Shown here: one piece after another, positions 7,319 through 16,800 of the stretch
Layout of the letters: each line of letters starts with the position of its first letter
Position numbering within the stretch: the first letter of the stretch is position 1
Program-made: the position numbers and the translations under genes
Assembly (NCBI GenBank): GCA_049514335.1
Contig: JBEKVE010000039.1
Location: 1 to 19,354 of the forward strand
Length of the DNA: 19,354 nucleotides
Direction of reading: 5' to 3'
From: JBEKVE01 sp049514335
Lineage (GTDB): Bacteria > Actinomycetota > Acidimicrobiia > Acidimicrobiales > UBA8190
The notes under the pieces: generated by a model
The model's database searches: none
The model's input: the letters and a program-made list of their open reading frames with translations, nothing else
What the model was told of the DNA's origin: nothing

Positions 7319-7975
7319 CTACGCCGGGAGCGAAAACGCCGCCACGAGCAGACGCATGAGCTTCGGGAAGATGGGCGTGAACCGCCCTTCGCCCCACGGC
7401 AGATCGGGCTCGTTGGCCATAGCTTGGCTGAGCACGCCGGCGATGAGGACCGACACGACGTAGACGGCGTCCTCCTCGTTGGCCCCGGGACCGAGCTGGC
7501 CGGCGGCGACGGCGTCGGCCAGGGCGCGGCGTTGGAGCTCGATCATCTCGAGGCTGGGGGCGAGGGCTTCGGGCGAAGGCTCGAAGCTCGGCACCGGGCG
7601 CCAGAACAGCAACTGGCCGACGGCTCGATGCGACAGCAGCCAGCGCCCGCTCGCCTCGAGCCCGGCGACGAGGGCGTCGAGACCCGGGGCTTGTTGCGCC
7701 ATGGCGTGGCGCATGACGTCGAGATGCTCGAGCTGGCCGCGCCGGAAGAGCTCGTCGTACACCGCCAAGAGGGAAGGGAAGTACTTGTACAGCGAGGGTG
7801 GCTGCACCCCGAGGCGGCGGGCCACCTCGGCCAGACTGAGGCCGTTCACCCCCTCCTCGGCGATGATCTCCGTGGCGATGTCGAGGATCTCGGCGATCGT
7901 CTCCTGGCGTCGCCGGGCGCGCCGGTCCGGCCGCTCTGGGGTACCGGACTCGGGGATGGCGACGTCGTTGTTCAT
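7319..7975 (-). CDS. TetR-family transcriptional regulator, divergent from SRPBCC-MBL operon
   Basis: Repressor-type regulator of 218 residues. The first 23 residues are a basic, probably disordered lead (DRRARRRQ). The helix-turn-helix domain follows: TIAEILDIATEIIAEEGVNG, then LSLAEVARRLGVQPPSLYKYF (about 46-66). The C-terminal domain resembles the WHG-like ligand-binding domain of TetR proteins (VAGLEASGRWLLSHRAVGQLLF). A minus-strand promoter with -35 TTGCTG and -10 TATGCT ends eight bases before ATG 7975, again suggesting a leaderless message. The palindrome at 8014-8030 lies just upstream of this -35 and inside the promoter of the divergent operon, which is therefore the most likely target. 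Confidence 0.9.
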   Translation of the reverse strand: MNNDVAIPESGTPERPDRRARRRQETIAEILDIATEIIAEEGVNGLSLAEVARRLGVQPPSLYKYFPSLLAVYDELFRRGQLEHLDVMRHAMAQQAPGLDALVAGLEASGRWLLSHRAVGQLLFWRPVPSFEPSPEALAPSLEMIELQRRALADAVAAGQLGPGANEEDAVYVVSVLIAGVLSQAMANEPDLPWGEGRFTPIFPKLMRLLVAAFSLPA

Positions 7976-7983
7976 TTCTCATA

Positions 7984-8012
7984 AGCATAACATAATCTCT
8001 GGTTGACAGCAA
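7984..8012 (-). promoter_or_regulatory. Promoter of TetR gene (7319-7975)
   Basis: On the minus strand: -35 TTGCTG (8012-8007), 17-base spacer, -10 TATGCT (7989-7984), then eight bases to the ATG at 7975. The local sequence is unusually AT-rich for this window. Confidence 0.5.
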
Positions 8013-8031
8013 TAGCTACTGATAGTAGCTT
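8003..8031 (+). promoter_or_regulatory. Promoter of SRPBCC-MBL operon
   Basis: A perfect -35 TTGACA (8003-8008), 17-base spacer and -10 TAGCTT (8026-8031). The spacer and most of the -10 are occupied by the 17-bp palindrome at 8014-8030, so a bound regulator would directly block RNA polymerase. Confidence 0.6.
8014..8030. promoter_or_regulatory. 17-bp palindromic operator, likely TetR site
   Basis: AGCTACT-GAT-AGTAGCT is a perfect inverted repeat with 7-bp arms and a 3-bp centre, typical in size for TetR operators. It sits between the -35 and -10 of the operon promoter and two bases from the -35 of the divergent TetR gene. Confidence 0.65.
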
Positions 8032-8108
8032 TTGCTCAGACAGACGGGTCGGCGGAGACGTCCGGTCCGATGGTGGGGCCGACCAGGTCCGACGGAGAGG
8101 GGAGCCAG

Positions 8109-8618
8109 ATGACGGTGGGCAAGGGGCGCTGGTGGTTGACGGGCGACAGCTGCGACACGGTGGTGGGCGCTGCGCCCGAGCACGTCTACGACCTGGTGGC
8201 CGACATGCCCCGCATGGGCGAGTGGAGCCTGGAGTGCGAGCGGGTGGAGTGGACCGACGACAGCACCGGCCCCACCACCGGTGCCCGGTTCGTGGGCCAC
8301 AACCGGGGCGGCCCCTTCCGGCGCATCCGCTGGTCGCGCCACGGCCGGGTGCTCGCCGCCGAGCGGGGGAAGGAGTTCGCATTCGTCACCGAGGAGGGCG
8401 GGCGCGAGTCCACGGAGTGGCACTACCGCTTCGAGCCCACCGATGACGGCACCCGTGTCACCGAGTCCTACGTCGTGCGCTGGATCCCGGCGTGGGCCCG
8501 CATCCTCGACGTCCCCACCAACCGGCACCGTGAGCTGCGCCAGGCCATGGCTCACACCCTGGGGCAGCTCAAGGCAGCCGCCGAAACCGCCAACCGCGTC
8601 GAAGGAGCACCGTCATGA
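8109..8618 (+). CDS. SRPBCC-superfamily (polyketide cyclase/START-like) protein
   Basis: Probable hydrophobic-ligand-binding protein of 169 residues with the SRPBCC helix-grip fold. The N-terminal strand and first helix are recognisable (AAPEHVYDLVADMPRMGEWS, about 21-40), followed by alternating strands such as GARFVGHNRGG and STEWHYRFEP, then a long C-terminal helix (RELRQAMAHTLGQLKAAAE) that would close the cavity. This pattern matches Polyketide_cyc2-type proteins; ligand and reaction are unknown. I chose ATG 8109, not the in-frame ATG 8070, because GGAGAGG/AGGGGAG (8094-8104) precedes it and the fold begins soon after. The stop overlaps the next gene's start (ATGA), so the two are translationally coupled. 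Expression is probably under the divergent TetR at 7319-7975. Confidence 0.82.
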   Translation: MTVGKGRWWLTGDSCDTVVGAAPEHVYDLVADMPRMGEWSLECERVEWTDDSTGPTTGARFVGHNRGGPFRRIRWSRHGRVLAAERGKEFAFVTEEGGRESTEWHYRFEPTDDGTRVTESYVVRWIPAWARILDVPTNRHRELRQAMAHTLGQLKAAAETANRVEGAPS

Positions 8619-9406
8619 CCAGTACCTACAAGGCCGCGCCGGACATCGACGTCATCACGTCGCATTTCCCGATCCCGGGTTTCGGCATGATCCCCGTCAA
8701 CGCGTTCGTGCTCCACGGCGACGAGCCCATCCTGGTGGACACGGGGGCGGTGGTGGAGAGCGAGGCGTTCATGGCGACCCTGCGCTCGGTCATCGACGTC
8801 GCCGACCTGAAATGGATCTGGCTCACCCACACCGACTTCGACCACATCGGTACCCTCCATCAGCTGCTGGACGAGAACCCGACCCTGCGGATCATCACCA
8901 CCTTTCTCGGCGTCGGCATCATGACCACCACGGCGCCGCTGCCCATGGACCGCGTCAACCTGCTCAACCCGGGGGAGCGCATCGTGGTGGGCCAGCGGGC
9001 TCTGGTGGCGGTGAAGCCCCCCGTGTTCGACAACCCGTCGACGACCGGCTTCTACGACGAGACGTCGGGGGCGCTGTTCAGCTCCGACTGCTTCGGGGCC
9101 CTGCTGCAGGCCATCCCCGAGCGTGCCGAGGACCTCGGGGCCGACGAGCTGCACCAAGGACAGGTCTTCTGGGCGACCATCGATTCCCCGTGGCTCCACA
9201 CGGTCGATCCCGCACGTTTCGCCGTGCAGCTCGGCCGGATCCGGGAGCTCGAGCCGAGCATGGTCCTGAGCAGCCACCTGCCGGCGGCGGCGGGCGCCAC
9301 GTTGCCCCGTCTCCTTGCCAACCTCGAGGCCGTGCCCCAGGCTGCGCCGTTCGTGGGCCCGGACCAGGCTGCGCTCGAGCAGATGCTCGCCACTATGACG
9401 GGGTGA
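8615..9406 (+). CDS. MBL-fold metallo-hydrolase-like protein with altered metal ligands
   Basis: Metallo-beta-lactamase-fold protein of 263 residues. The core metal motif, normally HxHxDH, reads HTDFDH (H72, D74, D76, H77), so the second His is Asp. The next expected ligand, normally His in a PGH or HSPGN motif, falls in PPVFDNPST, where D139 or N140 replaces it. The later ligands look normal: Asp158 in FSSDCFGAL and His221 in SSHLPA. The YDETSGALFSSDCFGA segment resembles flavodiiron/ODP-type MBL domains (HxExDH) more than hydrolytic ones such as glyoxalase II, so a diiron or redox role is possible. No flavodoxin or rubredoxin domain is fused. It overlaps the SRPBCC gene by four bases. Function unassigned. 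Confidence 0.85.
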   Translation: MTSTYKAAPDIDVITSHFPIPGFGMIPVNAFVLHGDEPILVDTGAVVESEAFMATLRSVIDVADLKWIWLTHTDFDHIGTLHQLLDENPTLRIITTFLGVGIMTTTAPLPMDRVNLLNPGERIVVGQRALVAVKPPVFDNPSTTGFYDETSGALFSSDCFGALLQAIPERAEDLGADELHQGQVFWATIDSPWLHTVDPARFAVQLGRIRELEPSMVLSSHLPAAAGATLPRLLANLEAVPQAAPFVGPDQAALEQMLATMTG

Positions 9407-9425
9407 GACCCGGCACCGAGGACGG

Positions 9426-9431
9426 TAGGGT
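9426..9431 (+). promoter_or_regulatory. -10 box of leaderless GH1 transcript
   Basis: TAGGGT ends six bases before the GTG at 9438, the spacing expected for a leaderless actinobacterial mRNA. No convincing -35 is visible and no ribosome binding site precedes the GTG. The glycosidase may thus be transcribed on its own as well as by read-through from the SRPBCC-MBL operon. Confidence 0.45.
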
Positions 9432-9437
9432 GCGGCC

Positions 9438-10643
9438 GTGACCCCACCCGGTGCTCCGACCGAGCTGCACTTCCCCGAGGGATTCGTGTGGGGCGTGGCG
9501 ACGGCGGCTCACCAGATCGAGGGCGCCAACTACAACAACGACTGGTGGGCCTGGGAGCACGACCCGGCGTCGGGGTGCGCCGAGCCCAGCGGGGACGCGT
9601 GCGATTCGCTGCACCGCTGGCCCGAGGACGTGGACCTGGTGGCCGGCCTCGGGCTCGGCGCGTACCGGTTCTCGCTCGAATGGAGCCGGATCGAACCGGC
9701 CGAGGGCGAGTTCTCCGCCGCCGCCCTGGACCACTACCGGCGCATGTGCGCCGCCTGCCGGGAGCGCGGTATCGCCCCGGTGGTGACGTTCCACCACTTC
9801 ACGCTGCCGCGCTGGCTCGCCCGGCGCGGCGGATGGGAAGCCGCCGACGCCCCCGAGGTGTTCGCCCGGTTCGTGGCCCGGGCCACCGCCCGCCTCGGCG
9901 ATCTCATCGGGTGGGGCTGCACGATCAACGAGCTCAACGCCCTCGGCACCGCCAGCTACACCCTGGGCACCTCTCCTCCGGGGGTGAAAGGGGATCTCAC
10001 GCGGCACCTGGGCGTGAACGAGGTGGTGGTGCGGGCACACCGTCTGGCCGTCGAGGCGGCGCGCTCGGGCCCGGGCCGGTACCCCGTGGGCCTGACCCTG
10101 TCCATGGACGAGCTGGTGGCGGAACCGGGCGGCGAGACCGTGCTCGAGGCGGCGCAGGAGATCCTCGAGGACCGCTTCCTACGGGCCACCGAAGGAGACG
10201 ACTTCATCGGGGTGCAGTGCTATACCCGCACCCACTTCGGTCCCGAGGGTGAGGCCCCCAACGACCCTGCGCTGCGGACCACCCTGATGGGCTACGAGTA
10301 CTGGCCCCAGGCCGTGGAGCACTGTGCTCGGCGGGCCGCCGCGCTGAGCGGCTTGCCGGTGCTCGTGACCGAGAGCGGGATCGCCACCGACGACGACGAC
10401 GAGCGCATCGACTATCTGTCGCGGGCCCTGCACGGTGTGCGGCGCTGCCTCGACGACGGTGTCGACATCCGTGGGTATTTCGTGTGGAGCCTGCTCGACA
10501 ACTTCGAGTGGAGCCACGGCTACAGACCGACGTTCGGCCTCTACAGCGTCGACCACGAGACATTCGAGCGCCGCCCCAAGCCGAGCGCAGCGTGGTTCGA
10601 GACCGTCGCCCGGACCAACCGGGTGGTCGTGGCGCCGGGGTGA
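9438..10643 (+). CDS. Family 1 glycoside hydrolase (beta-glucosidase-like), short form
   Basis: Retaining beta-glycosidase of GH1 ((beta/alpha)8 barrel), 401 residues, shorter than the usual 440-480. The N-terminal signature FPEGFVWGVATAAHQIEG is present (residues 12-29), as are RFSLEWSRIEP (77-87) and TFHHFTLPRWL (117-127). The acid/base Glu is E165 in TINELN, where most members have NEP. The nucleophile is E312 in VTESGIAT, where most have TENG. The C-terminal sugar-binding region is normal: WSLLDNFEWSHGYRPTFGLY (350-369). No signal peptide, so cytoplasmic action on imported or internal glycosides is likely. Start is GTG 9438, 31 bases after the MBL stop. Aglycone and sugar specificity cannot be read. 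Confidence 0.92.
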   Translation: MTPPGAPTELHFPEGFVWGVATAAHQIEGANYNNDWWAWEHDPASGCAEPSGDACDSLHRWPEDVDLVAGLGLGAYRFSLEWSRIEPAEGEFSAAALDHYRRMCAACRERGIAPVVTFHHFTLPRWLARRGGWEAADAPEVFARFVARATARLGDLIGWGCTINELNALGTASYTLGTSPPGVKGDLTRHLGVNEVVVRAHRLAVEAARSGPGRYPVGLTLSMDELVAEPGGETVLEAAQEILEDRFLRATEGDDFIGVQCYTRTHFGPEGEAPNDPALRTTLMGYEYWPQAVEHCARRAAALSGLPVLVTESGIATDDDDERIDYLSRALHGVRRCLDDGVDIRGYFVWSLLDNFEWSHGYRPTFGLYSVDHETFERRPKPSAAWFETVARTNRVVVAPG

Positions 10644-10647
10644 CACC

Positions 10648-10665
10648 GCCGGCGGTTCGCCCGGC
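10648..10665 (+). terminator. Hairpin just after the GH1 stop
   Basis: GCCGGCG and CGCC(C)GGC pair across a three-base loop with one bulged C, starting five bases after the stop codon. There is no U tract. Position suggests transcription termination before the giant gene's promoter. Confidence 0.4.
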
Positions 10666-10860
10666 GAGGCAACGCATGCACCGTCCCACGGCGCGGAAAT
10701 AGGGCGCGCTCCTCATTCCAGCTGCAATGACACTGTGGTAACGGGGGTGCAAATATGGGTCGCCCGACTCATGGCGGCTCGCTCCGGTGTTTTCACCCTC
10801 TGTGCAGGTGTTCTGCCAGCTGTGGAGCAAAAGCCCAGGTCAAGTCGGTGTCTCTCGGAC

Positions 10861-10887
10861 TCAAGAGTTTCATCGGACCGCCGATGA
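10861..10887 (+). promoter_or_regulatory. FliA/WhiG (sigma-28)-like promoter of the giant secreted protein
   Basis: TCAAGAGT (10861-10868), exactly 11 bases, then GCCGATGA (10880-10887). The sigma-28 consensus is TAAAGTTT-N11-GCCGATAA: seven of eight bases match in the -10 half and five of eight in the -35 half. The -10 half ends seven bases before the ATG at 10895, so transcription would begin at the start codon. Part of the match also forms a CATCGG-ACCG-CCGATG inverted repeat (10871-10886), which could be a regulator site instead. Confidence 0.45.
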
Positions 10888-10894
10888 CCCGGGA

Positions 10895-13800
10895 ATGGCG
10901 TACGGCGACGGTGCACGGGCGGAGCGGCGCGGGCCGGAACAGGCAACAGCAGCGCGCCGCTGCATCGATAGGTTCCACAAGATCTCGAGAACGTCGCTCG
11001 GGGCGCTGTGCCTCGTCTCGGCCGTGCTGGGGGCGACGGCGTTGGTGGGCCCGGCCACCCCCGCGGCGGCGAGCACGCCGACGACGGTTACGCAGACCTT
11101 CGGATTCGACAGCGACACGCTGCAGAACTTCACGGTCCCCGCCGATGTCACGTCGCTCACGATCACCGCCACCGGCGGTCAAGGCGGATGGGGTGGCGCC
11201 GACGCGTCGGGCAACCCGCCGGCGGGCGGCTACCAGGGTCAGGTGTCGGGCACCATCGCGGTGACGCCTGGCGACTACCTGACGATCGGCGTCGGCTCCG
11301 GCGCCGACGAGCCCTTCACCACGGCGTGCACCGGCGGCGCCGACGAGCAGTCGCCGGTCGACGCCCACGACGCGGTGGGAGGCGCCAACCCCCTGACCCA
11401 GTACGACGGCGGGCCGGGCGGCGCGCCGGGGTACAACGGGTGCTCGGGGTACGGCGGCGCCGGGGGTGCTGCCAGCGTGGTCGAGGTGGGCAGTTCACAG
11501 AGCGCACCCACGAGCGTCGGCACCATCGTGGCCGGTGGCGGTGGTGGTGACGGAGGTTCGGGCCAGTACTCCCTGGTGCGGGGCCAGATCGGCCTGGCGT
11601 CGTACGTGGCGCAGACCGCTCCCACCCCGGTCACCTACGGCATCCCGGCGGGCTGCACCTCGAGCTGCACCTCGCAGAACACCATCCAGAGTCCCTCGCC
11701 CCTTCCGACCGATCCCACCCAGGGCCAAGCCGGCATCGCCGTGTTCACGATGTGCGGTGGCGACACCACAGGGAACAATGCCGACCAGTTCTTCAACACC
11801 GGAGCTCCCAACAGCGAGGCCGGCTGCGACGGCGGTGGCGGTGCCGGCGGCGGTGGGGGAGCGGCCGGGGGTGCGGCCGGCAACGACGAGTTCGGGTCCG
11901 GGAGCTCCGACGAGTGGTACGGCCAGGGTGCCAGCCCCGGCGAGAACTCGACCACCGGGTTCGCCGGACTGAGCGCCATCTACGCCTACTACGCCGACAC
12001 CAACACCGGAAGGCCGACGTCGTCCAACGCCTTTGCCGATCCAGGATCGCAGTTCGACGGCTCCGTCGTCATCACCTACGCCACCGGCGTGCCCGCTGCC
12101 CCGACCGCGGTGACCGGGACGCCCGGCAACAGCAGCGTCACCGTGCAGTGGAGCGCGCCGAGCGCCGGTTCGTCGCCCATCACCGACTACGTGGTGCAGT
12201 ACTCGAGCGACGGGGGTGCGGACTGGAGCACCGACGACACCGCCTCGACATCGACGTCGGCCACCGTGTCGGGGTTGCAGAACGGCACCGGCTACATCTT
12301 CGAGGTCGAGGCGGTCAATGCCGTCGGCGACGGGCCGCTGTCGTCCCCCACGGGCACGCTCACGCCGTCCGGACCCCCCGGTACACCCACGATCACCTCG
12401 ATCGTCCCTGGGGACGGATCGCTGCAGGTGGGCTTCACGGCGCCGACGAGCAGCACGCCGATCACCGGCTACCTCTACCAGCTCGACGGGAGCGGCCCCT
12501 GGTACGCCAGCGCGGCGACGTCGAGCCCGCTCACCGTCTCCGGGCTCACCGACGGCACCACGTACTCGGTGGAGATCGAGGGCACGAACAGCAGCGGCAC
12601 GGGCGAACCCTCGAACTCGATGAGCCAGACCCCCGTGGCGCTCCCCGGAGCGCCCACCATCACCTCGGTGGACGTCGGCCCCGGCTCGGCCTCGATCGCC
12701 TTCACGCCAGGGAGCACCGGAGGCAGCACCCTCACCGGCTACCGCTACAGCACCAACGGCGGGACGAGCTGGACCACGGCGTCTGCGACCAGCCCCCTGG
12801 CGGTGAGCGGGCTGGCCAACGCCACGACGTTCAGCTTCGAGCTCGAGGCCGACAACGTGAGCGGTTACGGAGCGCCGGCCAGCGCCTCATTCACGACGCC
12901 CTCGGCGCCGTCTGCCCCTGTCCTGTCGTCCGTCGTGGCCCAGAACCAGGCCCTCCAAGTGAACTTCGCGCCCCCGTCGAGCGGTGGCTCGCCCATCACC
13001 GACTACGAGTGGTCGACCGACGGAGGGACCACGTGGTACTCCGAGAGCTCCGCCGGCACGCCGTGCCAGAGCTCGGGCGGCTCGTCGGAGACCTGTGAGA
13101 TCGCAGCGTCGTCGGCCGACGGATCGACGGCGCTCACCAACGGCACCGCCTACGGCGTCGCCGTGCGCGCCGTCAACGCCGTCGGGGTCGGAAGCGGCTC
13201 CAACGTGGTGTCGGGGACGCCCTGCACGACTCCCGACGCCCCCACCATCACCACCGGGTCGGCGGGGATGGTCCCCGCCGACCAGACGCTCACGGTCTCC
13301 TTCAGCGCGCCGGCCAGCGACGGTGGCTCGGCGGTCACCGGGTATGCGTACTCCACCGATGCCGGCGCCACCTGGCACGCCCGGACCGACGGGGCAGCGG
13401 CGACGTCTCTGACCATGACCATCTCGGCGCTGTCGAGCGACGGGGCGACGGCTCTCACCAACGGCACCACCTACGACGTCGAGATCCGCGCCCTCAACGC
13501 TGCGGGCAGCGGCCCCGGGTCGGCAGTGGCGGCCGGTATCCCCGTCACCGTTCCCGGGGCGCCCACCGTCACCACGGTCACGGCCGACAACGGCGCCCTC
13601 GGGGTGACGTTCACGCCGGGTCCGAACGGCGGCTCGACCATCACGTCGTACCAGTACTCCACCGACGGGACGACGTGGACGACCACGGGCTCGCTGTCGT
13701 CGGCCTTCATCATCACCGGCCTCACCAACGGCACGAGCTACCCCGTCTCGGTGCGGGCGCTCAACATCGACGGCGCGTCCCCGCCCTCGGCGTCGGTGTC

Positions 13801-16800
13801 GGGCACGCCCGCCACGGTCCCCGGCCAGCCCGCCATCACCGGCACCACGCGTGGCAACGCCACGATCTCGGTGTCGTACTCCGAACCCTCGACCGGCGGA
13901 AGCCCTGTCGTCACCTACCAGTACTCGACCGATGCCGGCGTCACCTGGTTCGGTGCGGGGTCGACGGCCGATCCCCTGGTCATCACGGCCCTGTCCACCA
14001 ACGGGTCGACGCCCGTGGCGAACGGCACCCAGTACCCGGTGGAGATCCGTGCCGTCAACGCCATCGGCGTGTCGCTGGCGTCGTCCCCGATCGAGGTGGC
14101 CCCGGCGACGGCCCCCGCCGCCCCCGGCGTGAACCTCGTGGCGGGAGACGGTGCCATCACGGTGCAGGCGACGATCACCGACAACGGGGGATCCCCCGTC
14201 ACGGGCATCGACTACTCGCTCGACGCCGGACCCTTCGTGTCCACCGGCACCACCAGCTCGACCTTCACCATCCCCGGGCTCGTGAACGGCACGAGCTACA
14301 GCGTGTCGGTGCGCGCCGACAACGCCATCGGACCGGGCACGGCGTCGACACCGGCTGATGCCGTGCCGGCCACCACCCCGGGCTCTCCGACCGCCATCGT
14401 CGCCACGAGCGACTCGGCGTCCGCCGACGTGTCGTGGACGGCGCCGGAGTCCGACGGCGGGTCGACCGTCACGGGCTACACCGCCACCGCCTACACCTCG
14501 GCCTCCGGTACCACGACAGTCGGCACGCCCTGCACCACCGCCACGTTGGGGTGCACCGTGACGGGGCTCACCAACGGCACCACGTACTACATCGGGGTCG
14601 TGGCGACCAACGCCATGGGTTCGAGCATCTCCTCCAACCCGCTCCAGGCCGTCACGCCCATCGCTCGCCCCGGCGCGCCGACCTTGACCGGTGTCAGCTC
14701 GGGCGACTCGTACCTGTCGTTGTCGTTCACGGCCGGCGGCGCAGGTGGCGACCCCATCAGCTCGTACCAGTACTCGCTCGACGGCGGCACCACATGGCTC
14801 GACGCGAGCGGGACGACGTCCCCGCTGATCATCGACGGTCTCGTCGACGGCACGAGCTACACCATCACCGTCCGTGCCGTGAGCGCGGCGGGTCCCGGCA
14901 CCAAGTCCAACAGCGAGACGGGTACGCCCTACACCTACCCCGATCCCGTGGACGCCACCACGGTCACCGCCAACGGCGAGAGCGGCCAGGCCGTGGTGAG
15001 CTGGACGGTCCCCGGTAACGGGGGCTCGGCTATCACCGAAGCCCAGGCCACGGCGTTCAGCAGCCTGACGGGGGGGACCCAGGACGGGACCTGCACCTCG
15101 ACCACGAACCTGACCGTCGGTGACACGACGTCGTGCACCATCACCGGCCTTTCGAACAACACCACGTACTACATCTCCATCCAGTCGGAGAACGCCGGAG
15201 GATGGAGCGGGCGCTCGACCCCCCGCCTGGCGGTGACGCCCTCGGTCGACCCGGGCCCCGTGTCGCGCGTCACGGGGAACCCCGGCGACGGCAGCGTGGT
15301 GGTGTCCTGGACCCCGGGGAGCACGGGGGCCAGCGCCATCAGCAATTACGTGGTGTGGTATTCGTCGGGAGGCTCGTACACCCAGTTCAACCGGGCCACG
15401 TCGACGGCGACGACGGCCACGGTGACCGGCCTGACCAACGGCACCGCCTACACGTTCGAGGTGGCAGCCGTGAACGGGAGCGGCACCGGCCCCTTGAGCG
15501 CCCCGTCGAGCCCGGTCACCCCCGAGGGCCCGAGCATCACCTCGGCCGCCCTGCCCGGGGGCGAGGTCGGGGCCGCCTACGACGTCACCCCGGCGGTGTC
15601 GGGGGGCACGGGCCCCTTCACCTGGTCGGTGAGCAACGGGTCGCTCCCGAGCGGGCTGTCGCTCGACACCGCCACGGGGGCGGTCACCGGCACCCCCACC
15701 ACCAGCGGCACCTCGACCTTCGACCTCGTCGTCGACGACTCGCTGGGTGGCTCGGCGACGCAGGCCGAGTCCGTTGACGTCGTCGCCAGCCCCTCTGTCA
15801 TCTCGCCCACCCTGGTGGCGGGGGAGGTCGGGGCCGCCTACGACGTCACCCCGGCGGTGTCGGGGGGCACGGGACCCTTCACGTGGTCGGTGAGCAACGG
15901 GTCGCTTCCCGCCGGGCTGTCGATCGACGCCTCCACCGGTGCGATCACCGGCACACCCATCACGAGCGCCACGTCCAGCTTCGACCTGGTGGCCGAGGAC
16001 ACCTTCGGCGACGTGGCCACGCAGTCCGAGTCGCTCGCCGTGGTCGCAGATCCCCAGATCGGCTCGGCGGCACTGGGCGACGGTGAGCTCGATGTCGCCT
16101 ACGAGGCCACCCCGTCGGTGTCGGGGGGCACGGGGCCCTTCACGTGGTCGGTGAGCAGCGGTTCGCTCCCCGGCGGGCTGTCGATCGACGCCTCCACCGG
16201 TGCGATCACCGGCACGCCCACCACCGGCGGGAGCGCGTCGTTCACCGTGATGGTCACCGACGCCGAGGCGCAGACGGCCACGCGGTCCGAGACCGTCTTC
16301 ATCGCCGACCTTCCGGTCATCACCTCCGCCGCGCTGCCCGGCGGCGAGGTCGGGGTGGCCTACGACGCCACGCCCACCGTGCTCGACGGCACCGGTCCCT
16401 ATACCTGGTCCGTGACCAACGGGTCGCTGCCCCCCGGCCTCAGCATCGACGCCGGCACGGGCGAGGTCACCGGCGTCCCTGCCACGGGCGGTCCTGCCCA
16501 GTTCACGCTGGTCGTGACCGACACCGTGCACGACACGGCCACACAGCCCGAATCGCTCGTCATCGCCGCCGTGCCGACGCCCGTCGGGACCGGCCCGATC
16601 GCCGCCGACGTCGGTGCCCCGGTGGGCGAGCAGCTCACCGTGGACGGGGGCACCGGCCCCTACGACTTCACCGTGTCCGGTGGATCGCTTCCGGCCGGTG
16701 TGGGGCTCTCGCCCGGCGGGATGCTGAGCGGCGTCCCCGACGACGCCGGGCAGTTCCAGGTCACCGTGACCATCACCGACGCCCGCGGGCAACAGTCGCA

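Noticed and set aside
8070..8108. Upstream ATG (8070) for the SRPBCC gene
   Set aside because: A strong ribosome binding site at 8094-8104 supports ATG 8109, and the extra 13 residues show no fold-like pattern.
10666..10860. Possible riboswitch (for example c-di-GMP type) before the giant gene
   Set aside because: No conserved riboswitch core could be matched by eye, and the proposed leaderless start downstream leaves no 5' leader to carry one. A covariance-model scan would settle it.
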